Positions 22,009 through 31,294 of a stretch of 56,814 nucleotides of DNA are shown one piece after another. The stretch is from a virus. Under the pieces are notes generated by a model that ran no database searches, was not told the DNA's origin, and saw only the letters and a list, made by a program, of their open reading frames with translations. How positions within the stretch are numbered: the stretch's first letter is position 1; the number at the start of each line of letters is the position of its first letter. The stretch covers positions 1 through 56,814 of IMG/VR virus record IMGVR_UViG_3300029319_000057, one strand, 5' to 3'. The position numbers and the translations under genes were made by a program.

Positions 22009-22204
22009 TATTGGCAGAGATTATAAAAATGATGCAATGCATTATTCTGTAGGGCAAGAAGTATATGGTGGCCATATTATAGATTCTATTATAGAAGAAG
22101 ATAATAAATTTTCTATTTTTATTAAAAAAGGTAAAGAAGTTTTACCATGGAAAGATTTTAATAAGAATATGGCGATTGCAGTTGAATATAATTTAGAATA
22201 TTAA
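21977..22204 (+). CDS. Small conserved phage protein, 75 residues
   Basis: The product begins MKKMGLVRKISIGRDYKNDAMHYSVGQ and ends FNKNMAIAVEYNLEY. The pattern of DYK-x-x-MHY-x-VGQ, followed by HI...I, and a Trp-Lys-x-Phe and EYN near the end is one I recognise from packaging regions of marine phages, as a hypothetical. An alternative start is the Met at codon 4. It overlaps the next gene by one base. Function unknown. Confidence 0.55.
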   Translation: MKKMGLVRKISIGRDYKNDAMHYSVGQEVYGGHIIDSIIEEDNKFSIFIKKGKEVLPWKDFNKNMAIAVEYNLEY

Positions 22205-22791
22205 TGCAAAGTTTATTTGATTTTATAATCAAACCAAAAAAAGAACGATACGACAATATAAAACAAATTGGTGACCAAGAGCTGATATTAAATTCAGAAA
22301 TATCTAGTCACCAATATGTTAGTCGTATTGGTATTGTTCTAGCTATTCCAAAAGCTGAACCTACAGATATTAAAGTTGGGGATGAAGTTATTATACATCA
22401 TAATGTTTTTAGAAGATGGTACGATGTTAGAGGTATAGAAAAAAATAGTAGAAGCTATTGGAAAGAAGATAAATATTTTGTTAAACCAGACCAAATATTT
22501 TTATATAAAAGAAATAATAAATGGCATGCACCTAAAGGTTATTGTTTTGTAAAACCAATTCAATCAAATAATATATTATTAGAAAAAGAAGTTCCATTAA
22601 GAGGTATTATAAAATACGTAGATAAAGAACTTAAAAATATAGATAAAGAAGATTTAGTTGGATTTACACCTAGTAGCGAATATGAATTTGTTATTGATGG
22701 TGAAAGATTATATAGAGTATTAACTAATTCAATATCTATTAAATATGAACGTCAAAGAAACGAAAAAGAATATAATCCAAGCTGGGCATAG
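22204..22791 (+). CDS. GroES-like double-domain protein, 195 residues
   Basis: Two GroES-like halves are visible. The first (residues about 30-80) has RIGIVLAIPKAEPTDIKVGD and EVIIHHNVFRRWYD. The second (about 108-188) has GYCFVKPIQSNNILLEKEVP, GIIKYVDKEL, and DLVGFTPSSEYEFVIDGERL followed by YRVLTNSISIKYE, close to the GroES end (barrel strand, IDGEEY, final strand). A chaperonin-cap role in capsid assembly is a reasonable guess, since it sits just before the terminase and the phage has its own GroEL. The repeat is inferred by eye; the two halves are weakly similar. Confidence 0.55.
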   Translation: MQSLFDFIIKPKKERYDNIKQIGDQELILNSEISSHQYVSRIGIVLAIPKAEPTDIKVGDEVIIHHNVFRRWYDVRGIEKNSRSYWKEDKYFVKPDQIFLYKRNNKWHAPKGYCFVKPIQSNNILLEKEVPLRGIIKYVDKELKNIDKEDLVGFTPSSEYEFVIDGERLYRVLTNSISIKYERQRNEKEYNPSWA

Positions 22792-23017
22792 CGCAGTTAA
22801 GGAATTAATAAAAGTTGCAAAAGAGCCTATAGTTGAAACAGAAGATGATGTTTCTGCAGATAGATTAAAAAATGCCGCCGCAACTAAAAAGTTAGCTATA
22901 TTTGATGCGTTTGAAATATTAAATCGTATTGAAGAAGAAAAAGCATTATTAGAAAATAAACCTTTGGAAAATAAAGATGATACTTTTAAAGGTTTTGCAG
23001 AAAGGAGATCTAAATAA
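22745..23017 (+). CDS. Putative terminase small subunit, 90 residues
   Basis: A helical, charged protein (MNVKETKKNIIQAGHSAVKE...) with DRLKNAAATKKLAIFDAFEI in the middle. It lies immediately before the large terminase and overlaps its start by one base, the usual position of the small subunit. The size is small for the family and no HTH is obvious, so the call rests on position and helical profile. It overlaps the preceding gene by 47 bases in another frame. Confidence 0.5.
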   Translation: MNVKETKKNIIQAGHSAVKELIKVAKEPIVETEDDVSADRLKNAAATKKLAIFDAFEILNRIEEEKALLENKPLENKDDTFKGFAERRSK

Positions 23018-25236
23018 TGTATAAACAAAATTTATATAAGATAATACAACCAGTTAGATTAAATACTGTTAAAAGATTAAATAAATCTAAGAAGTGGCAA
23101 TATGGATATAATAAAGAACACGATATTGTTGTTATATCTAAAACAGGAATGATTGGTGATATTTATGAAATACAAAATTTAAAAATAGCATTGCCTAAAC
23201 AACCTAATAAAGTTTTTAAAGGTAATGATAAATGGGAGGTTCAAGAATATCCTAAAGAGCTAAATAAAATAAAAACAATATTTGATTGGCGTAGTTTGCC
23301 TTCAGATTTTAAAAATAATTGGTATGCGTATATTGACTCAGAATTTACTAAGCGGGAACAAGGCTTTTGGTTTTATAACAAAGGCATTCCTACTTATATT
23401 ACTGGGACTCATTATATGTACTTGCAGTGGACCAAAATTGATATTGGGAAACCAGAATTTAGAGAAGCAAATAGATTATTCTTTATTTTCTGGGAAGCTT
23501 GTAAAGCAGATTCACGATCCTATGGGATGTGTTATCTTAAGAACAGGCGTTCCGGGTTTTCTTTCATGGCCTCAGGAGAGGTGGTTAACTTGGCAACCAT
23601 ATCAAGTGACTCCAGGTATGGTATATTATCTAAGTCCGGTGCTGACGCCAAAAAAATGTTTACAGATAAGGTGGTTCCCATCTCTGTCAATTACCCATTC
23701 TTTTTCAAGCCGATACAGGACGGAATGGACAGGCCCAAGACTGAACTTGCATACCGTGTACCAGCCAGTAAATTTACCAGAAGAAAACTCACAGCCAACG
23801 AAGCCGTGGAAGACATACAGGGATTGGACACCACCATCGACTGGAAGAACACCGGTGATAATTCCTACGATGGGGAGAAGCTTGCCCTCCTCATACATGA
23901 CGAAGCCGGTAAATGGGAGAGGCCAGAAAACATTCTCAACAACTGGAGGGTCACGAAAACCACATTAAGATTAGGTAGTAGAATTATAGGTAAGTGTATG
24001 ATGGGTTCTACTAGCAACTCAGCAGATAAAGGAGGTGATAATTTTAAAAAATTATATAACGATTCAGATGTTACAAAAAGAAACCGCAATGGACAGACTC
24101 GCTCGGGATTATATAGTTTGTTCATACCTATGGAATGGAACTTCGAGGGATTCATTGATTCTTATGGCCTACCTGTATTCGATACACCCGAAGCAATTAT
24201 TAAAGACGCATACGGCGAAGATATTGACACCGGGGTTATTGAGCATTGGGAAAATGAAGTCGAAGGCTTAAAGTCCGACCAAGACGCTTTAAATGAGTTT
24301 TATAGACAATTTCCAAGAACAGAAGAACATGCGTTTAGAGACGAAACAAAAAATAGTATATTTAATCTAGCAAAAATTTACGAACAAATTGATTACAATG
24401 ATGAAGTCGCAAATCTGTCACAAGTTACCGTTGGCAGTTTTACGTGGCAAAATGGAATTAAAGACACGAAAGTCCAGTTTACGCCAAATCCTAACGGAAG
24501 GTTTAAAGTCAGCTGGGTTCCGAATGTAAGATTACAAAATAATATTATAACTAAAAATGGTATTAAATATCCAGGTAATGAGCATATGGGTGCTTTTGGC
24601 TGTGATAGTTATGATATATCTGGAACTACAGATGGGCAAGGATCTAAAGGCTCGTTGCATGGTTTAACTAAATTTAGCATGGAAGAAGCTCCAGCAAATA
24701 TGTTTTTTTTAGAATATATAGCTAGACCGCAAACTGCAGAAATGTTTTTTGAAGATGTGTTAATGGCATTAGTATTTTATGGTATGCCATTACTTGCAGA
24801 AAATAATAAACCTAGATTATTATATTATTTAAAACGTAGAGGTTATAGAGGTTATTCAATGAATAGACCTGATAAAGCTAGAAATAAATTATCTGTTACA
24901 GAAAAAGAGATAGGTGGTATACCTAATTCAAGTGAAGATATAAGACAAGCTCACGCCGCTGCAATTGAAACATATATAAATGATTATGTTGGTATTATAG
25001 GAGATGGGCAATATGGAAATTTATATTTTAATAGAACATTAAATGATTGGGCTAAATTTGACATAAATAAAAGAACAAAATTTGATGCTGCTATAAGCTC
25101 AGGGTTAGCAATAATGGGATGTAATAAAAATAAATACAGACCAAATGCTGAAAGAATAAAATCAAAAGTTAATATCAATTTTTCAAAATACGAAAATAAA
25201 GGAACTATATCAAAAATAATAAAAAATTATGGCTGA
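23017..25236 (+). CDS. terL: Terminase large subunit (DNA packaging ATPase/nuclease)
   Basis: A 739-residue packaging motor. A Walker A-like motif is near residues 173-182 (LKNRRSGFSF, a variant of the terminase RRxGKS). Walker B is near 290-300 (LALLIHDEAGKW, with DE as the metal-binding and catalytic acids). The C-terminal nuclease has GAFGCDSYDIS near 525-533 and further acidic residues (ALVFYG, IINDYVG, FDAAISSGLA). It should cut concatemeric DNA and pump it into proheads through the portal. Composition is odd: positions 23521-23940 are 196 of 420 bases GC (47%), whereas lines before and after (23101, 24841) are 27-28%. This points to exchange of the ATPase core by homologous recombination. 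Confidence 0.92.
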   Translation: MYKQNLYKIIQPVRLNTVKRLNKSKKWQYGYNKEHDIVVISKTGMIGDIYEIQNLKIALPKQPNKVFKGNDKWEVQEYPKELNKIKTIFDWRSLPSDFKNNWYAYIDSEFTKREQGFWFYNKGIPTYITGTHYMYLQWTKIDIGKPEFREANRLFFIFWEACKADSRSYGMCYLKNRRSGFSFMASGEVVNLATISSDSRYGILSKSGADAKKMFTDKVVPISVNYPFFFKPIQDGMDRPKTELAYRVPASKFTRRKLTANEAVEDIQGLDTTIDWKNTGDNSYDGEKLALLIHDEAGKWERPENILNNWRVTKTTLRLGSRIIGKCMMGSTSNSADKGGDNFKKLYNDSDVTKRNRNGQTRSGLYSLFIPMEWNFEGFIDSYGLPVFDTPEAIIKDAYGEDIDTGVIEHWENEVEGLKSDQDALNEFYRQFPRTEEHAFRDETKNSIFNLAKIYEQIDYNDEVANLSQVTVGSFTWQNGIKDTKVQFTPNPNGRFKVSWVPNVRLQNNIITKNGIKYPGNEHMGAFGCDSYDISGTTDGQGSKGSLHGLTKFSMEEAPANMFFLEYIARPQTAEMFFEDVLMALVFYGMPLLAENNKPRLLYYLKRRGYRGYSMNRPDKARNKLSVTEKEIGGIPNSSEDIRQAHAAAIETYINDYVGIIGDGQYGNLYFNRTLNDWAKFDINKRTKFDAAISSGLAIMGCNKNKYRPNAERIKSKVNINFSKYENKGTISKIIKNYG

Positions 25237-27655
25237 ATCAGTTATGAAAAACTACTTTCCAAGTCAAGCTGTTAGTGACGATGAGAAATTATCAATGCAG
25301 TATGGCTTAGAAGTTGCTAAAGCTATAGAAAATGAATGGTTTAAAAAATCTTCTGGTATAAACAGATATTTACAAAATCAAAATCGTTTTCATAAATTAA
25401 GATTGTATGCTAGAGGCGAACAGTCAACACAAAAATATAAAGACGAATTATCTATTAATGGTGATTTATCATATTTAAATTTAGATTGGAAGCCTGTACC
25501 TATTATACCAAAATTTGTTGATATAGTTGTAAATGGTATTGCTGAAAGAACATATGATATTAAGGCATTTTCCCAAGATCCTCATGGTGTAAATCAGAGA
25601 ACTGAGTATATGAAAAGAATGTTAGTTGATATGCAAACGCAAGATACAACACAATATATACAAGAAAATTTTGGAATTAATTTACAAAGCACACCACAAG
25701 ATCAACTTCCAGCAAATAATGAAGAATTGCAGCTTCATATGCAATTAAATTATAAGCAAGCAATTGAAATTGCAGAAGAGCAAGCAATTGAAACAGTGTT
25801 TAATTTAAACAACTATGAATTAATAAAGAAAAGATTTTATTATGATTTAGCTGTATTAGGAATGGGCTGTGTTAAAAATACATTTAATTTATCAGAAGGA
25901 ATAAAAATAGAATATGTTGACCCTGCTAATATAGTGTATTCACATTCAGATTCGCCATACTTTGATGATATATATTATGTTGGTGAAATGAAAACTATAA
26001 ACTTAGTAGACCTTAAAAAAGAATTTCCAAACTTAACTGACGAAGATTTAAAATCAATAACTAAAAATGGAGGTTCTAGTTATAATTTGTTTAATAGATA
26101 TACATCTAGGCATGATAAAACAGATAATAACGCAATAGAAGTTTTATATTTTAATTATAAAACATATATGAATGAGGTTTATAAAGTTAAAGAAACTGCA
26201 ACAGGCGCTGAAAAAATTATTAGAAAAACAGACGCTTTTAATCCTCCACCTGATTCTAAAGGTTTAAGATTTGAAAGAATAGCTAGAAATGTGGAGGTGC
26301 TTTATGAAGGTGTATATATACCAGGCTCAAAACAACTTTTAAAATGGAATCTTTGCGAAAACATGTTAAGAGAAAAAAGCGATTCTAGCAAAGTAAAAAT
26401 GAATTATTCTATAGTTGCGCCTAGAATATATAATGGATCTGTTGAATCTTTAGTTAGCAGAATAACTAGTTTTGCGGACATGATTCAATTAACGCATTTA
26501 AAAATACAGCAGATTCTTTCAAGAATGGTTCCTGATGGTGTTTATGTAGATGCCGATGGTTTAGCTGAAATAGACTTAGGAAATGGTAGTAATTATAATC
26601 CACAAGAAGCATTAAATATGTTTTTCCAAACTGGTAGTATAATTGGTAGATCATTTACTTCAGATGGAGAACTAAATCCGGGAAAAATTCCTATTCAAGA
26701 AATAAATAATTCCGCTGGCACAAATAAATTAGCTGCATTAATAAGTACTTATAACTATTATATGCAAATGATTAGAGATGCTACTGGTTTAAATGAAGCA
26801 AGAGACGCAAGTACACCAGATAAAAATGCCTTAGTTGGAATTCAAAAATTAGCAGCCGCAAATAGTAACACTGCTACAAGACACATATTACAAAGTGGAT
26901 TATTTTTAACTGCAGAAACTGCTGAAAAAATATCATTAAGAATATCAGATGTTTTAGAATATTCTCCTACGGCAACTGCTTTTATACAATCTATAGGTTC
27001 TCATAATGTGGCAACTTTAGATGAATTATCAGAATTGCATCTGCATGATTTTGGTATATTTTTAGAATTAGAGCCAGATGAAGAAGAAAAACAAATGTTA
27101 GAAAATAATATCCAAGTAGCTATTGCACAAAATAATATTGAACTAGAAGACGCTATTGATTTAAGACAAATTAAAAATGTTAAATTAGCTAATCAACTTT
27201 TAAAATTAAGAAGAAAGAAAAAGCAGCAACAAGATCAATTAATGCAACAGCAAAATATACAGGCACAAGCACAAGCTAATGCGCAAGCACAACAAGTTGC
27301 TGCTGCTGCTGAGGTTCAAAAGCAACAATCACTTACTCAAAGTAAAATACAATTAGAATCAGCTAAAAGTAATTTAGAAATGCAAAAATTAATGGCTGAA
27401 GCTAATTTGAAAAAAGAATTAATGACTTTAGAATTTCAAATGAATATGCAGCTGCATAGTGCTAAAAATAATATTGAAAAAGAAAAAATTAAAGAAAAAG
27501 AAGATAGAAAAGACGAGCGAACAAAAATTCAAGCAAGTCAACAAAGTGAACTTATAAATCAACGTAAAAATAACTTACCTCCAAAATCTTTTGAATCTGC
27601 AGGTAATGATATTTTAAGCGGTGATTTTAACTTAGGTGTTTTTGAACCTAGGTAA
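25229..27655 (+). CDS. Portal protein, 808 residues
   Basis: A large portal that follows and overlaps terL by eight bases. The core has the typical helical and beta pattern (PKFVDIVVNGIAERTYDIKA near residue 90; ATGLNEARDASTPDKNALVG near residue 520; ISDVLEYSPTATAF). The last 150 residues are a Gln/Ala/Lys-rich coiled coil (AQAQANAQAQQVAAAAEVQK), as in portals with a long internal barrel. It forms the dodecameric vertex through which DNA is packaged and ejected. Its length is in the upper range for phage portals. Confidence 0.85.
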   Translation: MAESVMKNYFPSQAVSDDEKLSMQYGLEVAKAIENEWFKKSSGINRYLQNQNRFHKLRLYARGEQSTQKYKDELSINGDLSYLNLDWKPVPIIPKFVDIVVNGIAERTYDIKAFSQDPHGVNQRTEYMKRMLVDMQTQDTTQYIQENFGINLQSTPQDQLPANNEELQLHMQLNYKQAIEIAEEQAIETVFNLNNYELIKKRFYYDLAVLGMGCVKNTFNLSEGIKIEYVDPANIVYSHSDSPYFDDIYYVGEMKTINLVDLKKEFPNLTDEDLKSITKNGGSSYNLFNRYTSRHDKTDNNAIEVLYFNYKTYMNEVYKVKETATGAEKIIRKTDAFNPPPDSKGLRFERIARNVEVLYEGVYIPGSKQLLKWNLCENMLREKSDSSKVKMNYSIVAPRIYNGSVESLVSRITSFADMIQLTHLKIQQILSRMVPDGVYVDADGLAEIDLGNGSNYNPQEALNMFFQTGSIIGRSFTSDGELNPGKIPIQEINNSAGTNKLAALISTYNYYMQMIRDATGLNEARDASTPDKNALVGIQKLAAANSNTATRHILQSGLFLTAETAEKISLRISDVLEYSPTATAFIQSIGSHNVATLDELSELHLHDFGIFLELEPDEEEKQMLENNIQVAIAQNNIELEDAIDLRQIKNVKLANQLLKLRRKKKQQQDQLMQQQNIQAQAQANAQAQQVAAAAEVQKQQSLTQSKIQLESAKSNLEMQKLMAEANLKKELMTLEFQMNMQLHSAKNNIEKEKIKEKEDRKDERTKIQASQQSELINQRKNNLPPKSFESAGNDILSGDFNLGVFEPR

Positions 27656-27688
27656 TATATAAATTGTATAATCATATAATATTTTATT

Positions 27689-28927
27689 ATGGCAGAAGAA
27701 ATTAAAGCAAAAGCCGTAGAGACCGAAGAAAAGTCTTTACAAGAAAAAGAACAAGAAGTACAAAAAAATGCTGGGTTCGACGAGGAGTCTGGTATGTACA
27801 AGGTAGATTTAACACAACCCCCAAAACAAGAACAAGATGCCGTTACAGAGCAAGTCGCAGATGAGGTACCTGTTCGCGACGAATCCGGAACTAGCGGAGA
27901 AATTTCTGAAGAAAACGTCGAAGAGCAAGTTGAAGAATCTGCCGGAGAAAAAGAAGAAACAGAAGAAGTAATACTTGAAGAAATAACAGATGAAGAAGAT
28001 ACAGTTGACGATACAGGAGTGGAAGCAAGCCCTGAGATTGCCGACACCGCACCGGAACAAAAAGAAGTATTACCGGAAACAAAAACACAAGAATCAATAG
28101 AATATCCTCAAAACATTCAAGATTTAGTAAAATTTATGAATGAAACAGGAGGCACATTAGAAGATTATGTTGAGCTAAATAAAGATTATGAGAAATTTGA
28201 TAATATGGAATTATTAAATGAATATTATTCTCAAACTAAACCTCACTTATCACCAGATGAAATTGTATTTTTAATTGATGATAAATTTTCTTATGATGAA
28301 GAAGTTGATGATGTAAAAACTATTAAAAGAAAAAAATTACTTTTTAAAGAAGAAGTTGCACAAGCAAAAAAACAACTTCAATTAAAAAAAGATAATTATT
28401 ATAAAGAAATTAAAGCTGGTAACAGATTAACTCCTGAAGCTAAAGAAGCATTAGACTTTTTTAATAGATATAATAAGGAGTCTGAACAGCAAGAACAAAT
28501 AACGCAAATTCAAAGAGATGCGTTTAACAATAAAACCAATTCGCTTTTTAACGATAAGTTCAAAGGTTTTGAATATAATGTCGGAGATAAGAGATTTAGG
28601 TTTAATGTGAAGAATGTAAATAATGTTAAAGAAACCCAGAGCGACATTAATAACTTTACTAAGAAGTTCTTAGATAAAGAAAATAAGATGGCTGATGCTG
28701 CTGGTTATCATAAAGCTTTATTTACCGCGATGAATCCCGACGCTATAGCTCAACATTTTTATGAGCAAGGCAAAGCAGATGCTATTAAAGAATCTGTTAA
28801 GTCTGCAAAAAACATTAATATGGATCCACGGTCAGCGCACCAAGAGATTGAAGTTGGTGGCATAAAAGCAAAAGTTATTAGCGGAGATGATTTGTCAGGA
28901 ATTAAACTAAAATTAAAAAACTATTAA
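27689..28927 (+). CDS. Putative capsid scaffolding protein, 412 residues
   Basis: The N-terminal 130 residues are extremely acidic (EEVILEEITDEEDTVDDTGV and similar runs), the middle is helical (KLLFKEEVAQAKKQLQLKKD), and the C-terminus is short and basic (GDDLSGIKLKLKNY). This charge layout and the position between portal and major capsid gene are those of scaffolding proteins, which co-assemble with capsid subunits and leave the prohead. No prohead protease was recognised next to it. Confidence 0.65.
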   Translation: MAEEIKAKAVETEEKSLQEKEQEVQKNAGFDEESGMYKVDLTQPPKQEQDAVTEQVADEVPVRDESGTSGEISEENVEEQVEESAGEKEETEEVILEEITDEEDTVDDTGVEASPEIADTAPEQKEVLPETKTQESIEYPQNIQDLVKFMNETGGTLEDYVELNKDYEKFDNMELLNEYYSQTKPHLSPDEIVFLIDDKFSYDEEVDDVKTIKRKKLLFKEEVAQAKKQLQLKKDNYYKEIKAGNRLTPEAKEALDFFNRYNKESEQQEQITQIQRDAFNNKTNSLFNDKFKGFEYNVGDKRFRFNVKNVNNVKETQSDINNFTKKFLDKENKMADAAGYHKALFTAMNPDAIAQHFYEQGKADAIKESVKSAKNINMDPRSAHQEIEVGGIKAKVISGDDLSGIKLKLKNY

Positions 28928-28939
28928 AACTTTTGAAAA

Positions 28940-30376
28940 ATGGCAAACAATAATGTTTCATTTGCTGGCCCAATCGCCGGCAGTATAGTTACGCCAGCAG
29001 CTCAGAAAATGACGCTACAGAGTAACTATTTAAACTTTCATGGTTCAGGTGGGGCAAACTGGTCACAACAGTATTTACCTGAATTATATGCTCAAGAAGT
29101 AGAAAGATATGGAAATAGATCTGTATCTTCGTTTTTGAGAATGGTAGGTGCTGAAATGCCTATGGCTTCTGATCAAGTTATTTGGTCTGAGCAAGGTAGA
29201 TTACACTTAGCTTACACTGGAGAAATTAATCCAACTAATGGTGTAGTTGATAATATTGTTGGTATTGATTCAGGTGCAACAGAAGCGCATGCTGTAAGAA
29301 AAGGCGCAACTGTAGTAGCTGTTGTTAATAGCGTTGTATTCAAAGCTTTCGTTGAAGAAGGTATTGAAACAGCAACCGACACTTTAAAAATTAGACCTTA
29401 CGGTGGTACAAACGTTGACAATATCGCAGGTATTGCTGCAACTGACAATCAAGCGATTAAGTTCTTTGTTTATGGTTCTGAATTCGGAAAAGGTACTGAT
29501 ACTATGTTAAATTCTGTAGAGCCTGTGTTCAAGTCTTTCACTAATAAGCCTTTAATTATTAAAGATCACTTTGAAATTTCTGGTTCTGATACTGCTCAAA
29601 TCGGGTGGGTTGAAGTAAGTGGAGAAGCTGGGCAAGCTGGTTACCTATGGTATTTAAAATCTGAAGGAGATACTAGAGTAAGATATGAGGACTATTTAGA
29701 AATGACAATGATTGAAGCAGAAAAATCTGTAGCAGACGCTAGCGCAAGTGTTCCAGATGGTTCTGAAGGTTTATTAGCTGCAATTGCAAACAGAGGTATA
29801 GTAGCAACGAATCAATTTGATTCTTCTACAACTGCTCCTGATAAACTTGCTGAGTTTGATGCTTTACTAAAAGAATTAGACAAGCAAGGTTCAATTGAAG
29901 AGAATATGTTATTCTTAGATAGAGACGCTAACTTATACATCGACGATTTACTAGCGGGATTAAACCCACATGTAACTGGCGGTGTTAATTACGGTGTATT
30001 TGAAAACTCTGCTGACATGGCACTTAACTTAGGGTTTACTGGATTTAGAAGAGGTTCTTATGACTTCTATAAGACTGATTGGAAATATCTAAATGATGCT
30101 TCTACAAGAGGTCATGTAGGTGGATTAAAAGGACTTTTAGTGCCAGCAGGTACATCTTCTGTATACGACCAAATGTTAGGTAAAAATGTTAGAAGACCTT
30201 TCTTACACGTAAGATATAGAGCTTCTGAAATGGATGATAGAAGAATGAAATCTTGGATTACTGGATCAGTAGGAGGAGCTACTGCATCAGGTGTTGATAA
30301 GATGGAAGTACACTATCTTTCTGAAAGATGTTTAGTAACACAAGCTGCTAACAACTTTATCAGATTTGACTCTTAA
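28940..30376 (+). CDS. Major capsid protein, 478 residues
   Basis: The protein sits directly after the scaffold gene, 12 bases away. It has the expected size, composition and HK97-like layout (ENTRY-type N-terminal segment GGANWSQQYLPELYAQEVER; a beta-rich P-domain; C-terminal RRPFLHVRYRASEMDDRRMK). The codons are richer in GC and more regular than in neighbours, as expected of a highly expressed gene. A TTCG-loop terminator follows. Specific fold assignment is inference; the position makes the call strong. Confidence 0.8.
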   Translation: MANNNVSFAGPIAGSIVTPAAQKMTLQSNYLNFHGSGGANWSQQYLPELYAQEVERYGNRSVSSFLRMVGAEMPMASDQVIWSEQGRLHLAYTGEINPTNGVVDNIVGIDSGATEAHAVRKGATVVAVVNSVVFKAFVEEGIETATDTLKIRPYGGTNVDNIAGIAATDNQAIKFFVYGSEFGKGTDTMLNSVEPVFKSFTNKPLIIKDHFEISGSDTAQIGWVEVSGEAGQAGYLWYLKSEGDTRVRYEDYLEMTMIEAEKSVADASASVPDGSEGLLAAIANRGIVATNQFDSSTTAPDKLAEFDALLKELDKQGSIEENMLFLDRDANLYIDDLLAGLNPHVTGGVNYGVFENSADMALNLGFTGFRRGSYDFYKTDWKYLNDASTRGHVGGLKGLLVPAGTSSVYDQMLGKNVRRPFLHVRYRASEMDDRRMKSWITGSVGGATASGVDKMEVHYLSERCLVTQAANNFIRFDS

Positions 30377-30390
30377 TCACAATTAATATA

Positions 30391-30427
30391 AAGGAATGGG
30401 TGCTTCGGCACCCTGCCCTTTTATTTT
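30391..30427 (+). terminator. Rho-independent terminator after the major capsid gene
   Basis: The stem GGGTGC (30398-30403) and GCACCC (30408-30413) has a stable TTCG loop. AAGG (30391-30394) pairs with CCTT (30417-30420) below a small internal loop. TTATTTT follows. It lies 15 bases after the capsid gene stop and should uncouple capsid mRNA from the genes behind. Confidence 0.8.
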
Positions 30428-30448
30428 AAATTTTTATTATATTATATC

Positions 30449-31240
30449 ATGGAAAAAACAAAAAAAGAAAAAGTTGTTGAACAAAAAGTTGTTCAACAAA
30501 AAGCAGAAATTAAAAAAGCTGTAAAACCAACATATAGAGATAAGGTATATGAATTAAATTTAAATCAAACACCTATCGTATATGTATTAAAAAGCAGAGG
30601 GCTTTTTTGGTTTGATGAAGAATTAGGCTATGAAAGAGAAATGAAATACTGTGAAAATCAAAAAACAGTATTTGTTGATGAAATGAAAGGACCGCAAAGA
30701 TTAAGCCACATTATTTTTAGAGACGGACAATTATATGTTCCAAAAGAAAAACAAACATTACAAAAATTTTTAGAATTACATCCTTGGAATAACCAAAAGT
30801 TTAAAGAATATAATCCTGTAAAAATTGCTGAAAATGATATGGAATATCTTGAAGCAGAAATTGCAGCATTAAATACAGCTCAAACTTTAGAAATAGATAG
30901 AATGGAAGCTATATTGAGGACTGAGCTTGGAAATAAGGTATCTAAGATGAGTTCTAAGGAGATAAAAAGAGATTGCTTACTATTTGCTAGGCAAAATCCT
31001 TATTTGTTCTTAGAATTAGCTAATGATGAAAATATAAATATTAGAAATATTGGAATTAAAGCTACTGAACTAGGTATTATAAAATTATCAAATGACCAAA
31101 GAACGTTTATGTGGGGTACAAATGATAGAAAGCTTATGACAGTTCCATTCGATGAAAATCCATATTCTGCTTTAGCGGCATACTTTAAAACTGATGAAGG
31201 TATTGAAGTATATCAAACAATTGAAAAGAAACTAAAGTAA
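30449..31240 (+). CDS. Structural protein downstream of the capsid gene, 263 residues
   Basis: A Lys/Gln-rich N-terminus (KVVEQKVVQQKAEIKKAVKP) is followed by a domain with YVLKSRGLFWFDEELGYERE and a helical C-terminal half with acidic and Asn-rich stretches (NDENINIRNIGIKATELGII). The position after the capsid gene suggests a head-completion or decoration protein. I do not recognise a family. Hairpins flank it on both sides. Confidence 0.5.
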   Translation: MEKTKKEKVVEQKVVQQKAEIKKAVKPTYRDKVYELNLNQTPIVYVLKSRGLFWFDEELGYEREMKYCENQKTVFVDEMKGPQRLSHIIFRDGQLYVPKEKQTLQKFLELHPWNNQKFKEYNPVKIAENDMEYLEAEIAALNTAQTLEIDRMEAILRTELGNKVSKMSSKEIKRDCLLFARQNPYLFLELANDENINIRNIGIKATELGIIKLSNDQRTFMWGTNDRKLMTVPFDENPYSALAAYFKTDEGIEVYQTIEKKLK

Positions 31241-31249
31241 ACAAAATGT

Positions 31250-31280
31250 AGGTAAGGCCTGCATTTGTGGGCCTTAACCT
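31250..31280 (+). terminator. Hairpin after the 30449 gene
   Basis: TAAGGCC (31253-31259) pairs perfectly with GGCCTTA (31270-31276), and AGG (31250-31252) with CCT (31278-31280) with one bulged A. No T-run follows. It lies in the 54-base gap before the next ATG and may be a processing site or weak terminator. Confidence 0.55.
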
Positions 31281-31294
31281 ATAATAAAAATATA

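Noticed and set aside
23282-23968. 228-codon frame on the plus strand inside terL
   Set aside because: It is an effect of the GC-rich tract with few stop codons in the other frame. The terL frame has the motifs.
23017-25236. Intein or frameshift in terL, suggested by the change in composition
   Set aside because: The reading frame is continuous and motifs are in normal order and spacing; no intein splice motifs were seen.
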